In this document: positions 17,917-27,093 of the stretch, in pieces
Numbering within the stretch: the stretch's first letter is position 1
How the letters are laid out: each line of letters begins with the position of its first letter
Notes under the pieces: generated by a model
Seen by the model: only the letters and a program-made list of their open reading frames with translations
Databases searched by the model: none
What the model was told of the DNA's origin: nothing
Program-made: the position numbers and the translations under genes
Source: Salinihabitans flavidus
Lineage (GTDB): Bacteria > Pseudomonadota > Alphaproteobacteria > Rhodobacterales > Rhodobacteraceae
Direction of reading: 5' to 3'
Length of the DNA stretch: 64,000 nucleotides
Assembly (NCBI RefSeq): GCF_900110425.1
Contig: NZ_FODS01000013.1
Span: 41,451-105,450, forward strand

Positions 17917-19242
17917 TCAGCCGCGTGCCTTGATCACCTGAAGCAAGGGCATCACCGCCGACATCTCCGGCCCGTGGCTCTGCCCGGTCAGCGCCTTGCG
18001 CAGCGGCATGAACAGCGCTCGCCCCTTGCGGCCCGTGGCGGATTTCACCTCCGCCGTCCACTTGCCCCATGTCTCATCGTCGAACGGCCCTTCGGGCAGA
18101 AGTGCCATCGCCTGCGCCACGAACTCCCGGTCCTCGTCGTCGATCACCGGCTCCGCGCCATTGGCGAACATCTCCCACCAGGCGGCCAGATCCTTGCGCG
18201 TGGTGATATTCTCGCGCGTGACCTCCCAGAACAGCGGCGCAAGATCATCCGGCACGCCCGCCGCCGCCACATCCCCGGCCACCGCTTCCAGCGGCAGATC
18301 GTGCAGCACCCGCGCGGTGAGCGTATAAAGATCCTCGACATCGAATTTCGTTGGCGCCGCGCCGAACTGCGACAGGTCGAACCCTTCGGCGATCTCGTCG
18401 AGCGAATGGCGCAACTCCACCGGCTGCGACGAACCAAGTCGCGCCATCAGCGACAAGAGCGCCGACGGCTCCACCCCCGCCTCGCGCAGATCGCGCAGCG
18501 ACAGCACCCCCAGACGCTTGGACAGCGATTCCCCCTGCGGCCCGGTCAGAAGCGAGTGATGCGCGAACTGCGGCACCGATCCGCCCAATGCCTCAATGAT
18601 CTGGATCTGCGTGGCGGTATTGGTCACATGGTCCGACCCGCGCACCACATGCGTGACCCCCATCTCGGTGTCATCCACGACCGACGCCAGCGTGTAAAGC
18701 ACCTGTCCGTCGCCCCGGATCAGCACCGGATCGCTCACGCTGGCGGCGTCGATCGACAGATCGCCAAGGATGCCGTCGGTCCACTCGATCCGCTCCTGCC
18801 GGAGCTTGAAACGCCAGTGCCCTTCGCCCCGCTCCGCGCGCAGCGCGTCCCTTTCGGCCTCCGACAGGTCGAGCGCCGCGCGGTCATAGACCGGCGGCCG
18901 CCCCATGTTGAGCTGCTTCTTGCGCTTGAGGTCAAGCTCGCCCGGGGTTTCGAAACACTCGTAGAAGCGCCCCATTTCGCGCAGCTGGTCCGCCGCCTCC
19001 GCATAGCGGTCAAGCCGCTCGGACTGCCGCTCCATCCGGTCCCACGTCAGGCCCAGCCATTCCAGATCCCGCTGGATCGCATCGACATATTCCTGCTTTG
19101 ACCGCTCCGGGTCGGTGTCGTCGATCCGAAGGATGAACGTCCCCCCCGCCTTGCGCGCGATGAGATAGTTCATCAGCGCGGTGCGCAGGTTCCCGACGTG
19201 AATGTATCCCGTGGGCGATGGGGCGAAACGTGTGGTTGTCAT
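17917..19242 (-). CDS. gltX: Glutamyl-tRNA synthetase
   Basis: 441 residues of the class I GluRS family. The HIGH-type motif is H-V-G-N in A-P-S-P-T-G-Y-I-H-V-G-N, and the KMSKS-type motif appears as L-S-K-R-L-G near residue 237. The catalytic domain has R-I-D-D-T-D and the acceptor region V-R-G-S-D-H. Alphaproteobacteria often carry two GltX proteins, one of which may charge only part of the tRNA pool; this could be either. The ATG at 19242 has GGAGACAGCC upstream, while an ATG nine codons earlier lacks a site. Confidence 0.94.
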   Translation of the reverse strand: MTTTRFAPSPTGYIHVGNLRTALMNYLIARKAGGTFILRIDDTDPERSKQEYVDAIQRDLEWLGLTWDRMERQSERLDRYAEAADQLREMGRFYECFETPGELDLKRKKQLNMGRPPVYDRAALDLSEAERDALRAERGEGHWRFKLRQERIEWTDGILGDLSIDAASVSDPVLIRGDGQVLYTLASVVDDTEMGVTHVVRGSDHVTNTATQIQIIEALGGSVPQFAHHSLLTGPQGESLSKRLGVLSLRDLREAGVEPSALLSLMARLGSSQPVELRHSLDEIAEGFDLSQFGAAPTKFDVEDLYTLTARVLHDLPLEAVAGDVAAAGVPDDLAPLFWEVTRENITTRKDLAAWWEMFANGAEPVIDDEDREFVAQAMALLPEGPFDDETWGKWTAEVKSATGRKGRALFMPLRKALTGQSHGPEMSAVMPLLQVIKARG

Positions 19243-19311
19243 GGCTGTCTCCGTATCCGTCGCGCTCATTCCACAATTGCCGCGCCTTGTCCAGAAATCC
19301 CGCTCGGACGC

Positions 19312-19629
19312 CTACCGCACCGGTGCCGACCGCAGGAACAGGTAAAGCGGCAACCCGCAGCTCACCCCGATCAGGAACGTCGCCGGGATCGCCAGCAGCG
19401 CGATCCAGTTGCGCCGCACCGCGACCTCCGCCACGATCCAGACCGTCAGCGCCACCGCCGCGATCACCAGATCCCAGTAAAGCCCGGTAGTTGCCGCGCT
19501 CACCTTCCACGCTGCAACCAGCCCCGACAGGTCGGCGCCATTGTCCAGCAGCCAGGGCAGGAAATACATCATCGGATGCACCGCCCCCCAGATCGCCAGC
19601 CCGAGGAAAATCATCCGCAACGGCGACAT
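19312..19629 (-). CDS. DUF2834-type small membrane protein
   Basis: 105 residues with three hydrophobic segments (about 6-25, 45-65 and 75-98), a layout that fits DUF2834. The first helix carries L-A-I-W-G-A-V-H-P-M-M-Y-F and the last L-I-G-V-S-C-G-L-P-L-Y-L-F-L-R, typical of the family. GGGAGAGCGGGC precedes the ATG. Function unknown. It lies upstream of gltX on the same strand. Confidence 0.7.
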   Translation of the reverse strand: MSPLRMIFLGLAIWGAVHPMMYFLPWLLDNGADLSGLVAAWKVSAATTGLYWDLVIAAVALTVWIVAEVAVRRNWIALLAIPATFLIGVSCGLPLYLFLRSAPVR

Positions 19630-19771
19630 GCCCGCTCTCCCTTCATATGGATCGTGCACAGGCTAGCCCCTGCGGGCCGCAGGTCAATCGCCTTTCAGCG
19701 TTCGCACCCCGGCCCTGGACGGCAACGCCCGATCTCTTAACGGGGCGGTGAACGCGGGCAATCCGGACTTC

Positions 19772-19854
19772 GACACCGACGCAATACCGACGTTTTACCG
19801 ACGTGATACCGAAACGGCTTTTTCAGTGAAAACAGGGCATTAACCCTTATTCGC
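19772..19854 (+). repeat. Phased TACCGA repeat, copy B
   Basis: 83 bp, about 73 of 83 positions identical to copy A, with the same 11-bp spacing of four (T/C)ACCGA units, the CCGAAACGG plus T-run, and a TTAACCCTTATTCGC tail. The tail ends 9 bp from the stop of the small lipoprotein gene, so as in copy A it faces the 3' end of a minus-strand gene. Confidence 0.85.
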
Positions 19855-19863
19855 AGCAAAGGG

Positions 19864-20016
19864 TCAGAAGACCACCCCGACCTGCGCATTCCCCGACACG
19901 GAAACCCCCTCGGGGGCGGTCTCGGCCTGCGCGCCGCGCGTTGGCGCCACCGGCGCCCCATCCACGCCGCAGCCCGCGACAACGGCGGCGATGATCAGGG
20001 CCATGAGGGTCTTCAT
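19864..20016 (-). CDS. Small lipoprotein, LptM-like
   Basis: 50 residues. A short N-terminal hydrophobic stretch ends in V-V-A-G-C, a lipobox with the Cys at residue 16, followed by G-V-D-G-A-P-V-A-P. It starts within the argH stop (ATGA overlap) and has GAAGGAGCG as ribosome site, so translation is coupled to argH. A tiny lipoprotein directly after argH is common in Proteobacteria, and the C-G-x-x-G start resembles LptM (YifL), which helps LptD assembly. lysA, often next, is absent here. Orthology to LptM is an inference from motif and position. Confidence 0.8.
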   Translation of the reverse strand: MKTLMALIIAAVVAGCGVDGAPVAPTRGAQAETAPEGVSVSGNAQVGVVF

Positions 20017-21404
20017 CCCAGACGCTCCTTCCAGCGCGCGACCTGCGCGCGCACCTGCTCCGGCGCGGTTCCGCCATAGGACACGCGGGACGCCACCGAA
20101 TTCTCGACCCCAAGCACCCCGAACACGTCGGCGGTGATGGCGCCATGCACGCCCTGCATATCCTCAAGGCTCAGATCCGGCAAATCGCAACCTCGTGATT
20201 CCGCCAGCGCCACAAGGCTTCCGGTGACATGATGCGCCTCGCGGAAAGGCATGTTCAGCACCCGCACCAGCCAGTCGGCAAGGTCCGTCGCGGTCGAAAA
20301 CCCGCTGCCCGCCGCCGCGTGAAGCGCCGCGCGGTTGGCCGCCATATCGCGCACCATCCCCTCCATCGCGGCCAGCGCCAGCATGAGGTTGTCGGCGGCG
20401 TCGAAGACCTGTTCCTTGTCCTCCTGCATGTCCTTGGAATAGGCCAGCGGCAGCCCCTTCATCACCATCATGAGCGCCACATTCGCCCCGAAGATCCGCC
20501 CGATCTTGGCCCGGATCAGTTCGGCGGCGTCTGGGTTCTTCTTCTGCGGCATGATCGACGAGCCGGTGGAGAAACGATCCGACAGGGTGACAAAACGGAA
20601 CTGCGCCGAGGACCAGATCACAAGCTCTTCGGCCATACGGCTCAGGTGCATGGCGCAGATCGACGCAACCCCCAGAAATTCAAGGGCAAAATCCCGGTCG
20701 CTCACCGCGTCGAGAGAGTTGGCTGCGGGCCGGTCGAAGCCCAGATCCCGCGCCGTCGCCTCCCGGTCTATGGGGAACGATGTCCCCGCCAACGCCGCCG
20801 CGCCCAGCGGGCATTCGTTCATCCGCGCCCGCGCATCGGCCAAGCGCGACGCGTCGCGGCCGAACATCTCCACATAGGCCATCATGTGATGGCCCCATGT
20901 CACCGGCTGGGCCGTCTGAAGGTGGGTGAAGCCCGGCATCACCCAGTCCGCGCCTACCTCCGCCTGCGTCAGAAGGGCGCGCTGCAAAGCCTCAAGGCCG
21001 CTCACCGCCGCGTCGATCTGATCGCGCACCCAAAGCTTGAAATCCGTCGCCACCTGATCGTTGCGCGACCGGCCCGTGTGCAACCGCCCGGCCGGCTCTC
21101 CAATGATCTCTTTCAGACGCGCCTCCACGTTCATGTGGATGTCCTCCAGCGCGGTGGAAAATTCGAATGTCCCGCCCTCAATTTCTGACAAGACCGTGAG
21201 CAGCCCTTCCCGGATCGCTTCGGCATCGTTATCACTCACGATACCCTGTGTCGCCAGCATCGCGGCATGGGCGCGAGAGCCGGCAATATCCTGCGCCGCG
21301 AGCCGCTTGTCGAACCCGATCGAGGCGTTGATCGCCTCCATGATCGCGTCCGGCCCCGCGGCGAATCGGCCGCCCCACATCTGGTTCGAGCTGTCTTTGG
21401 TCAT
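20013..21404 (-). CDS. argH: Argininosuccinate lyase
   Basis: 463 residues, full length for the fumarase/aspartase superfamily. The signature [12 protein letters not shown] is present, with [10 protein letters not shown] near residue 110 and the catalytic-His region T-H-L-Q-T-A-Q-P. It splits argininosuccinate to arginine and fumarate, the last step of arginine synthesis. The start is divergent from tlpA with 21 bp between start codons. Confidence 0.97.
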   Translation of the reverse strand: MTKDSSNQMWGGRFAAGPDAIMEAINASIGFDKRLAAQDIAGSRAHAAMLATQGIVSDNDAEAIREGLLTVLSEIEGGTFEFSTALEDIHMNVEARLKEIIGEPAGRLHTGRSRNDQVATDFKLWVRDQIDAAVSGLEALQRALLTQAEVGADWVMPGFTHLQTAQPVTWGHHMMAYVEMFGRDASRLADARARMNECPLGAAALAGTSFPIDREATARDLGFDRPAANSLDAVSDRDFALEFLGVASICAMHLSRMAEELVIWSSAQFRFVTLSDRFSTGSSIMPQKKNPDAAELIRAKIGRIFGANVALMMVMKGLPLAYSKDMQEDKEQVFDAADNLMLALAAMEGMVRDMAANRAALHAAAGSGFSTATDLADWLVRVLNMPFREAHHVTGSLVALAESRGCDLPDLSLEDMQGVHGAITADVFGVLGVENSVASRVSYGGTAPEQVRAQVARWKERLG

Positions 21405-21425
21405 GGCTAACCCTTCGGAGGGAGA

Positions 21426-22001
21426 ATGAAACGCATCTGGTCCGCGCTGGTTTATACGGCCCTCAGCATCGTTGCAATCGCCGCCACAGTCGCCCCGCTC
21501 CATGCCGCCGACCCCGCCGCGCTGGAGGCGCTGCGCGAGGGCGACATGCGCAAGCTCAACTTCCATTCCACCCCGCGCGAGGTGTCCACCGACAGCTTCG
21601 AGACCGAGGACGGCCCGATGACACTGGCCGATTACAAGGGCAAGATCGTGCTGCTGAATTTCTGGGCCACATGGTGCGCGCCCTGCCGCAAGGAAATGCC
21701 CATGCTGTCCGACCTGCAATCGGAGTTCGGCGGCGAGGAGTTCGAAGTGGTGACACTGGCGACGGGCCGCAACCTCTTGCCCGCCATGAAGAAATTCCTG
21801 TCCGAGATCGGCGCCGAGAACCTCCCGCTGCACCGCGATCCGAACATGACGGTGGCGCGCGGCATGGGGGTGTTCGGCCTGCCGGTCACCGTGATCCTCA
21901 ACCGCGACGGGCAGGAGATCGCGCGCCTTCAGGGTGACGCCGACTGGAACTCGCAAAGCACAAGGGACATTCTGACCGCGCTCATCGACGGCGAGGCATA
22001 G
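21426..22001 (+). CDS. tlpA: TlpA-like membrane-anchored thiol:disulfide interchange protein
   Basis: 191 residues. An uncleaved signal anchor or signal peptide spans residues 1-27, then a thioredoxin fold with W-C-A-P-C (Cys 84 and 87) and cis-Pro in G-L-P-V-T. The family keeps apo-cytochrome or oxidase-assembly cysteines reduced in the periplasm. GGAGGGAGA precedes the ATG. It is divergent from argH, a pairing I recall from many Rhodobacteraceae. Confidence 0.9.
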   Translation: MKRIWSALVYTALSIVAIAATVAPLHAADPAALEALREGDMRKLNFHSTPREVSTDSFETEDGPMTLADYKGKIVLLNFWATWCAPCRKEMPMLSDLQSEFGGEEFEVVTLATGRNLLPAMKKFLSEIGAENLPLHRDPNMTVARGMGVFGLPVTVILNRDGQEIARLQGDADWNSQSTRDILTALIDGEA

Positions 22002-22063
22002 GCCCGCATCCCCTTTGACAAACCGCCCTCATCCGCGCCTTATGCTGAAAAGGGGAGGCGCGG

Positions 22064-22453
22064 ATGCCGCTGGAAATCCTGATCGTTCTGTGCGTGGCGG
22101 GTATCGCCTCCATTGCCGTGCTGCCGCGCCTTGCCGGACGGTCGGCGCGACGACGCATTGATGATCCGGAGTTTGCACTAGCCGCCTATGATCGCGCATT
22201 TCCCGGCACGGACCCGGTGGACGCGACGCTGTCGCGCGATGGCCGCGTCGCACTTGTCCGCACGCGGCGCGGGCCGGGACTGGTCTGGAGCGAACACGCG
22301 GGCATCACGGCGCGAGAGCTTGTCGACTTCGACGTGGTCGAGGCACCGCCGGGCCTGCGCATTCATTTCCGCGACCCTGCCGCACCACAGATCGCCATCG
22401 CGCTCCATGAGACCGACTTGCGCCATTGGCTCAACCTGATGTCACCGCTCTGA
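22064..22453 (+). CDS. Hypothetical protein with N-terminal membrane helix
   Basis: 129 residues. A hydrophobic segment at residues 4-20 is followed by a basic R-S-A-R-R-R-I stretch, so the C-terminal 100 residues are probably cytoplasmic. The soluble part has alternating strands (V-A-L-V-R-T-R-R-G-P-G-L-V-W, A-I-A-L-H-E-T-D-L-R-H-W) without a family I know. GGGGAGGCGCGG precedes the ATG. It follows tlpA after 62 bp on the same strand and could share its transcript. Confidence 0.65.
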   Translation: MPLEILIVLCVAGIASIAVLPRLAGRSARRRIDDPEFALAAYDRAFPGTDPVDATLSRDGRVALVRTRRGPGLVWSEHAGITARELVDFDVVEAPPGLRIHFRDPAAPQIAIALHETDLRHWLNLMSPL

Positions 22454-22548
22454 TCGTCGGACTTGCCTGTCCGGATGATCGCCTGTGAAGCGATGAAGAA
22501 GCAACGCGCGGCCTGTTGAGCCAAGGCCGCAAGGCCGATCCGGACAAT

Positions 22549-22631
22549 GACACCGACGCAATACCGACGTTTTGCCGACGCGATGCAGCCGGCGGTTTTT
22601 CATTGATCACAGGTGGTTAACCCCGTCTCGC
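22549..22631 (+). repeat. Phased TACCGA repeat, copy C
   Basis: 83 bp. Units start at 22551, 22562, 22573 and 22584, again at an 11-bp period, though the third reads TGCCGA and the fourth is degenerate. The T-run and GTTAACCCC tail are kept. It lies between the hypothetical gene end at 22453 and the EAL gene start at 22739, in the orientation of both genes. Confidence 0.78.
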
Positions 22632-22738
22632 GCAATTCCGACCGCATCGCCCCATCAATCTCGTCTCAAATTGTTTCCTTAAGCCCGTCTTCACCCTTGC
22701 GGCCCTAGCGTGACAGCGATCACAAACAGGAGCTTGCG

Positions 22739-23581
22739 ATGGCTCTCCGCAACAAGGCCCGGATGGCCGATCTGCCGCCCGGCCAGTCGAACCCGCTGGA
22801 CTATGCCGTGACCAGCCGCGACCGCGCCACGATGGACATGGTGCGCGCCGCGATCACGCACAAGCAGGTCATGCTCGCCTATCAGCCGGTGATGACCGCC
22901 CATGAACCTACGCTGCCCGCCTTCTATGAGGGTCTGATTCGCGTTCTCGACGAAACCGGCCGCGTCATCCCGGCCAAGGATTTCATGACCGCCGTGACAA
23001 CCGATGATCTTGGCCGGCAGCTGGATTGCCTAGCGCTTGAACTGAGCCTTGCCACCCTGATCCGGCAGCCGCAGATCCGGCTTTCGGTGAACATGTCGGC
23101 GCGCTCCATCGGATACAAGCGCTGGAACGAAAGCCTGCGTCGCGGGCTGGCACGCAAGCCCGACATCGGCGCGCGGCTGATCCTGGAAATCTCGGAGGAA
23201 TCGGCGCTGACAATGCCGGAACTGGTGCTGGACTTCATGGATGAACAGCAGCCCAAGGGCATCGCCTTCGCTTTGGACGATTTCGGCGCGGGCCTGACAT
23301 CCTTTCGTCATTTCAAGGAGTTCTTCTTCGATATTCTGAAACTCGACGGTCAGTTTTCGCGCAACATCGAGCATGACACCGAGAACCAGAGCATTGCCGG
23401 TGCCATTGCCACCATTGCCCGGCAGTTCGACATGTACAGCGTGGCCAGCCGGGTGGAAAATCCCGGCGACGCGGCAACCCTGTCGTCGCTTGGGTTTGAC
23501 TGCCTTCAGGGGTTTCTGTTCGGCGCCCCCTCGGTCACGCCGCCGTGGAAAATGCCAAGGGGGCGCACCAACGTGGCCTGA
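22739..23581 (+). CDS. EAL-domain protein (possible c-di-GMP phosphodiesterase or receptor)
   Basis: 280 residues, almost all EAL domain, no membrane segment. The EAL-type motif is Y-E-G-L-I-R with E64. N118 (S-V-N-M-S), E150/E153, D180-D181 (D-D-F-G-A-G), K201 (L-K-L-D) and Q257 (Q-G-F-L-F-G) are kept. The usual A-E-G-V-E motif reads A-S-R-V-E (236-240), so one conserved Glu is gone. The protein may therefore bind rather than hydrolyse c-di-GMP. AGGAGCTTGCG precedes the ATG. It has no sensory domain and no obvious partner gene. Confidence 0.85.
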   Translation: MALRNKARMADLPPGQSNPLDYAVTSRDRATMDMVRAAITHKQVMLAYQPVMTAHEPTLPAFYEGLIRVLDETGRVIPAKDFMTAVTTDDLGRQLDCLALELSLATLIRQPQIRLSVNMSARSIGYKRWNESLRRGLARKPDIGARLILEISEESALTMPELVLDFMDEQQPKGIAFALDDFGAGLTSFRHFKEFFFDILKLDGQFSRNIEHDTENQSIAGAIATIARQFDMYSVASRVENPGDAATLSSLGFDCLQGFLFGAPSVTPPWKMPRGRTNVA

Positions 23582-23624
23582 CCCGACCATGAAAGCTGCG
23601 CATCGTGCGGCGGCGGCGACATTC

Positions 23625-23641
23625 TTGCCGCAATGCGGCAA
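23625..23641. promoter_or_regulatory. Palindrome upstream of phaA
   Basis: TTGCCGCAATGCGGCAA is a perfect 8-bp inverted repeat around one base, 70 bp before the phaA ATG. A second short palindrome, CAACGTTG, follows at 23660-23667. Such TGC/GCA-rich dyads fit the site type reported for PhaR, the polyhydroxybutyrate repressor, but this is an inference. Confidence 0.5.
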
Positions 23642-23710
23642 ATCCGCTATGAGATGATGCAACGTTGGGCACCGCGCCCAAGGTCTCGTCACATTGCAAA
23701 GGAATTGCCA

Positions 23711-24886
23711 ATGACCAATATCGTGATCGCCTCTGCCGCCCGCACCGCCGTGGGCAGCTTCAGCGGCTCTTTCGCAAATACGCCCGCGCATGACCTTGGC
23801 GCCGCCATGCTCGAAGCCATCGTGGAACGTGCCGGTATCGACAAATCCGAGGTGTCCGAGACCATCCTTGGTCAGGTGTTGACCGCCGGTCAGGGTCAGA
23901 ATCCGGCCCGTCAGGCGCATATCAACGCCGGCTTGCCGATCGAAAGCGCCGCCTGGGGCATCAATCAGGTCTGCGGCTCCGGTCTGCGGGCTGTGGCTCT
24001 TGCCGCCCAGCATATTCAGCTTGGCGATGCCGCCATCGTGGCCGCCGGCGGACAGGAGAACATGACTCTGAGCCCCCATGCCGCCTACCTCCGCGCGGGC
24101 GTCAAGATGGGCGATATGAAGTATATCGACACCATGATTCGCGATGGCCTCTGGGATGCGTTCAACGGCTATCACATGGGCCAGACTGCGGAGAATGTCG
24201 CCGAGAAGTGGCAGATTTCCCGCGACATGCAGGACGAATTCGCCGTCACCAGCCAGAACCGGGCCGAGGCGGCGCAGAACGCGGGCAAGTTCGATGACGA
24301 GGTGATCCCTTTCACTGTCAAGACGCGCAAGGGTGAAATCGTGGTGAACAAGGATGAGTACATCCGCCACGGCGCGACCATGGATGTGATGCAAAAACTG
24401 CGCCCTGCATTCGCCAAGGACGGGTCCGTGACCGCCGCGAACGCCTCTGGCATCAACGACGGTGCGGCGGGTGCACTGCTCATGAGCGCGGATGAGGCCG
24501 AGAAGCGCGGGATCGAACCCCTTGCGCGCATCGCTTCCTATGCCACGGCCGGAATCGACCCGTCGATCATGGGCGTGGGCCCGATTCAGGCCAGCCGCAA
24601 GGCACTTGAGAAGGCCGGTTGGTCCGTCGGGGATCTCGACCTTGTGGAAGCCAACGAAGCCTTCGCCGCGCAGGCATGTGCAGTCAACAAGGACATGGGC
24701 TGGGATCCGGAGATCGTGAATGTCAATGGCGGCGCGATTGCCATCGGCCACCCAATCGGCGCAAGCGGCGCGCGAATCCTCAATACCCTTCTGTTCGAAA
24801 TGAAGCGCCGGAATGCCAAGAAGGGCCTCGCCACGCTATGCATCGGAGGCGGCATGGGCGTGGCCATGTGCCTTGAGCGCCCGTAG
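23711..24886 (+). CDS. phaA: Acetyl-CoA C-acetyltransferase (beta-ketothiolase)
   Basis: 391 residues, full-length thiolase. The nucleophile Cys88 is in N-Q-V-C-G-S-G, the G-H-P motif in [12 protein letters not shown], and the second active Cys in C-I-G-G-G-M-G. It condenses two acetyl-CoA to acetoacetyl-CoA. phaB follows on the same strand after a terminator, so the two form the PHB precursor pathway but may have separate promoters. The ATG at 23711 has AAAGGAATTG upstream. Confidence 0.96.
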   Translation: MTNIVIASAARTAVGSFSGSFANTPAHDLGAAMLEAIVERAGIDKSEVSETILGQVLTAGQGQNPARQAHINAGLPIESAAWGINQVCGSGLRAVALAAQHIQLGDAAIVAAGGQENMTLSPHAAYLRAGVKMGDMKYIDTMIRDGLWDAFNGYHMGQTAENVAEKWQISRDMQDEFAVTSQNRAEAAQNAGKFDDEVIPFTVKTRKGEIVVNKDEYIRHGATMDVMQKLRPAFAKDGSVTAANASGINDGAAGALLMSADEAEKRGIEPLARIASYATAGIDPSIMGVGPIQASRKALEKAGWSVGDLDLVEANEAFAAQACAVNKDMGWDPEIVNVNGGAIAIGHPIGASGARILNTLLFEMKRRNAKKGLATLCIGGGMGVAMCLERP

Positions 24887-24914
24887 CAGTCAGATACCAC
24901 CAGATCACGCGATG

Positions 24915-24966
24915 GCGGGCGAAAGCCCGCCCTCGCGACAAGACGCCTCAGCGGCGTCTTTTTTTT
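24915..24966 (+). terminator. Double hairpin terminator after phaA
   Basis: GCGGGC-GAAA-GCCCGC (24915-24930) forms a tetraloop hairpin. AAGACGCC (24940-24947) and GGCGTCTT (24953-24960) form a second stem followed directly by a T8 run. The second is a textbook rho-independent terminator for phaA. Confidence 0.93.
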
Positions 24967-25024
24967 GGGCTGCTACATGTTACTGTCAAAGAAATCATGG
25001 AGAAATCACCCGGATTGGATTTAT

Positions 25025-25073
25025 GTGCGCAACATTATTGCACTCCGGGGTAATTATGCGTAACAGAATTACC
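25025..25073. promoter_or_regulatory. Two inverted repeats upstream of phaB
   Basis: GTGC-GCAA-CATTA-TTGC-AC (25025-25043) contains the dyads GTGC/GCAC and GCAA/TTGC. GGTAATT (25049-25055) and AATTACC (25067-25073) form a perfect 7-bp inverted repeat with an 11-bp spacer. The stretch is AT-rich and sits 30-78 bp before the phaB ATG, as expected of an operator. Confidence 0.55.
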
Positions 25074-25102
25074 TGAAAACCACACTAGATTGGAGGAACA
25101 CC

Positions 25103-25825
25103 ATGGCCAGAGTAGCACTTGTCACCGGCGGCTCGCGCGGCATCGGCGAAGCGATTTCCAAGGCACTGAAAGCCGACGGCTACACCGTCGCCGCGACATA
25201 TGCTGGCAATGATGAGAAGGCGGCGGCCTTCAGCGACGCCACCGGCATCAAGACCTACAAGTGGAACGTGGCCGACTACGAGGCGAGCCAGGCCGGCATC
25301 GCCAGGGTCGAGGAAGAGCTTGGCCCCATCGACATCGTGGTGGCCAATGCCGGCATCACCCGCGACGCACCGTTTCACAAGATGACACCGGAGCAATGGA
25401 AAGAGGTGATCGACACCAACCTGACCGGCGTGTTCAACACCATTCACCCGATCTGGCCCGGTATGCGCGAGCGCGGCTTCGGACGGATCATCGTCATCAG
25501 CTCCATCAACGGTCAAAAGGGACAATTCGCGCAGGTGAACTACGCCGCGACGAAGGCAGGCGATCTTGGGATCATCAAGTCACTGGCACAGGAGGGCGCT
25601 GCAAAAGGCATCACCGCGAACGCCATCTGTCCCGGCTATATCGCCACTGAAATGGTCATGGCCGTGCCGGAGAAGGTGCGCGAAAAGATCATCAGCATGA
25701 TCCCCGCCGGGCGGTTGGGGGAGCCGGAAGAAATCGCGCGCTGCGTGACATTTCTCGCGTCAGACGACTCGAGCTTTATCAATGGCTCGACCATCTCGGC
25801 CAATGGGGGCCAGTTTTTCGTATAG
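25103..25825 (+). CDS. phaB: Acetoacetyl-CoA reductase
   Basis: 240 residues, classical short-chain dehydrogenase. The cofactor loop is T-G-G-S-R-G-I-G at residues 8-15, the active-site Tyr and Lys are in V-N-Y-A-A-T-K, with S-S-I-N-G before them. It reduces acetoacetyl-CoA to (R)-3-hydroxybutyryl-CoA with NADPH for polyhydroxybutyrate. A strong TTGGAGGAAC site precedes the ATG. PHA synthase is not in the window. Confidence 0.95.
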   Translation: MARVALVTGGSRGIGEAISKALKADGYTVAATYAGNDEKAAAFSDATGIKTYKWNVADYEASQAGIARVEEELGPIDIVVANAGITRDAPFHKMTPEQWKEVIDTNLTGVFNTIHPIWPGMRERGFGRIIVISSINGQKGQFAQVNYAATKAGDLGIIKSLAQEGAAKGITANAICPGYIATEMVMAVPEKVREKIISMIPAGRLGEPEEIARCVTFLASDDSSFINGSTISANGGQFFV

Positions 25826-25896
25826 GTCTTGCGTCCGGGGGATAATCCGGGTTTCTGGGCGTCTGAAGAAGACGCTGCCGGAAGAGTTCCCACCGC

Positions 25897-26762
25897 ATGA
25901 TCCGCCGCCCCCGCGCCACGCTGATTGGCTTTGTCGCTGTGCTTCTCTGGGCGTTGCTGGCGCTGTTCACTGTCGGAACTGAGCCAGCGCCGCCGCTGTT
26001 GCTCAATGCGATCTGTTTCACGCTGGGCGGGACGCTTGGGGCGATATGGACCGCGCGGAATGGCGGGATCGCGCGATTGCACGGATTGTCATGGCGCGTC
26101 TATGCGTTTGGCACGATTGGCCTTTTCGGGTATCACGCGCTGTATTTCAGCGCCCTGCGCCTTGCCCCACCGGCGCAGGCCGGGCTGATTGCCTACCTCT
26201 GGCCGCTTCTGATCGTGATCTTTTCCGGCCTCCTGCCCGGAGAGCGGCTTCGCCCCGGGCACCTGCTGGGGGCGCTGTGTGGCTTCGGGGGGCAGCGTTG
26301 ATCATCGGGGGCGGTGGTGAGGGGATCGACCCGGCCGCCCTTCCCGGATACCTGCTGGCATTGGGCTGCGCGGTGACATGGTCGGGCTATTCGGTTCTGT
26401 CGCGCCGGATGGGGCATGTGCCGACAGAGGCGGTGACGATCTTTTGCCTTGCCAGCGCGATCCTGTCGGCCGTTCTCCACCTGTTGTTTGAAAAAACCGT
26501 TTGGCCACAAGGTGTTATCGGATGGTCCTCGGCGCTAGCGCTGGGGCTTGGGCCGGTTGGATTAGCGTTCTATGTCTGGGATGTGGGCATGAAGCGCGGC
26601 GATATTCAGCTTCTGGGCACACTGGCCTATGCTGCCCCGCTGCTCTCCACCGGGGTTCTTGTCCTAATTGGAATCGCCGCACCAAGCTGGTCGCTGGCGC
26701 TGGCGGCCCTACTGATCACGGGTGGCGCGGCACTGGCCGCGCGCACCAGTTTCCGCGCCTGA
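25897..26762 (+). pseudogene. EamA/DMT-family transporter, frameshifted
   Basis: Two frames together make one DMT (drug/metabolite) transporter of about 288 residues with ten hydrophobic segments. The first, 25897-26301, ends in C-G-F-G-G-Q-R-stop. The second frame takes up G-A-A-L-I-I-G-G from 26292 and runs to 26762 through the second EamA repeat. The break lies at a run of six G (26287-26292); one more G would restore one frame. It is either a true pseudogene, a phase-variable site or a sequencing error. An AGAG-containing site precedes the ATG at 25897. Substrate unknown. Confidence 0.85.
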
Positions 26763-26765
26763 CGA

Positions 26766-26930
26766 TCAGATCGAAAGGCGTGCGATCTCTTCCTTGAGGC
26801 GGAGTTTTTGTTTTTTTAATTCAGCGACTTGCAGGTCATCCACACTCGGGGAGCGCTGCGCGGCCTCGACCTTCTCGGAAAGGGTTTCGTGCTTGCGCTT
26901 CAATTCCTGCAAATGCGAACTCAGGCTCAT
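26766..26930 (-). CDS. YdcH/DUF465-family small coiled-coil protein
   Basis: 54 residues, nearly all one amphipathic helix. H-L-Q-E-L-K-R-K-H-E-T-L-S near the start and L-K-K-Q-K-L-R-L-K-E-E-I near the end match the YdcH family. AGGAGGATCTCCC precedes the ATG. Function unknown. It is convergent with the broken transporter (3 bp between stops). Confidence 0.85.
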   Translation of the reverse strand: MSLSSHLQELKRKHETLSEKVEAAQRSPSVDDLQVAELKKQKLRLKEEIARLSI

Positions 26931-27093
26931 GGGAGATCCTCCTCTGGGTTGCTGTTCGGCCCCATCAGTGCAGCACAAAAGATCTGATCTGTCACGTTCC
27001 AATCGTTGAAAATCTGCAACAGATCGGAATCTTGCCGACAGTTCTCCCCCAGCGTCAAAAAACTGTTTCAAACACCTGAGTCCGTCCCCGTCG

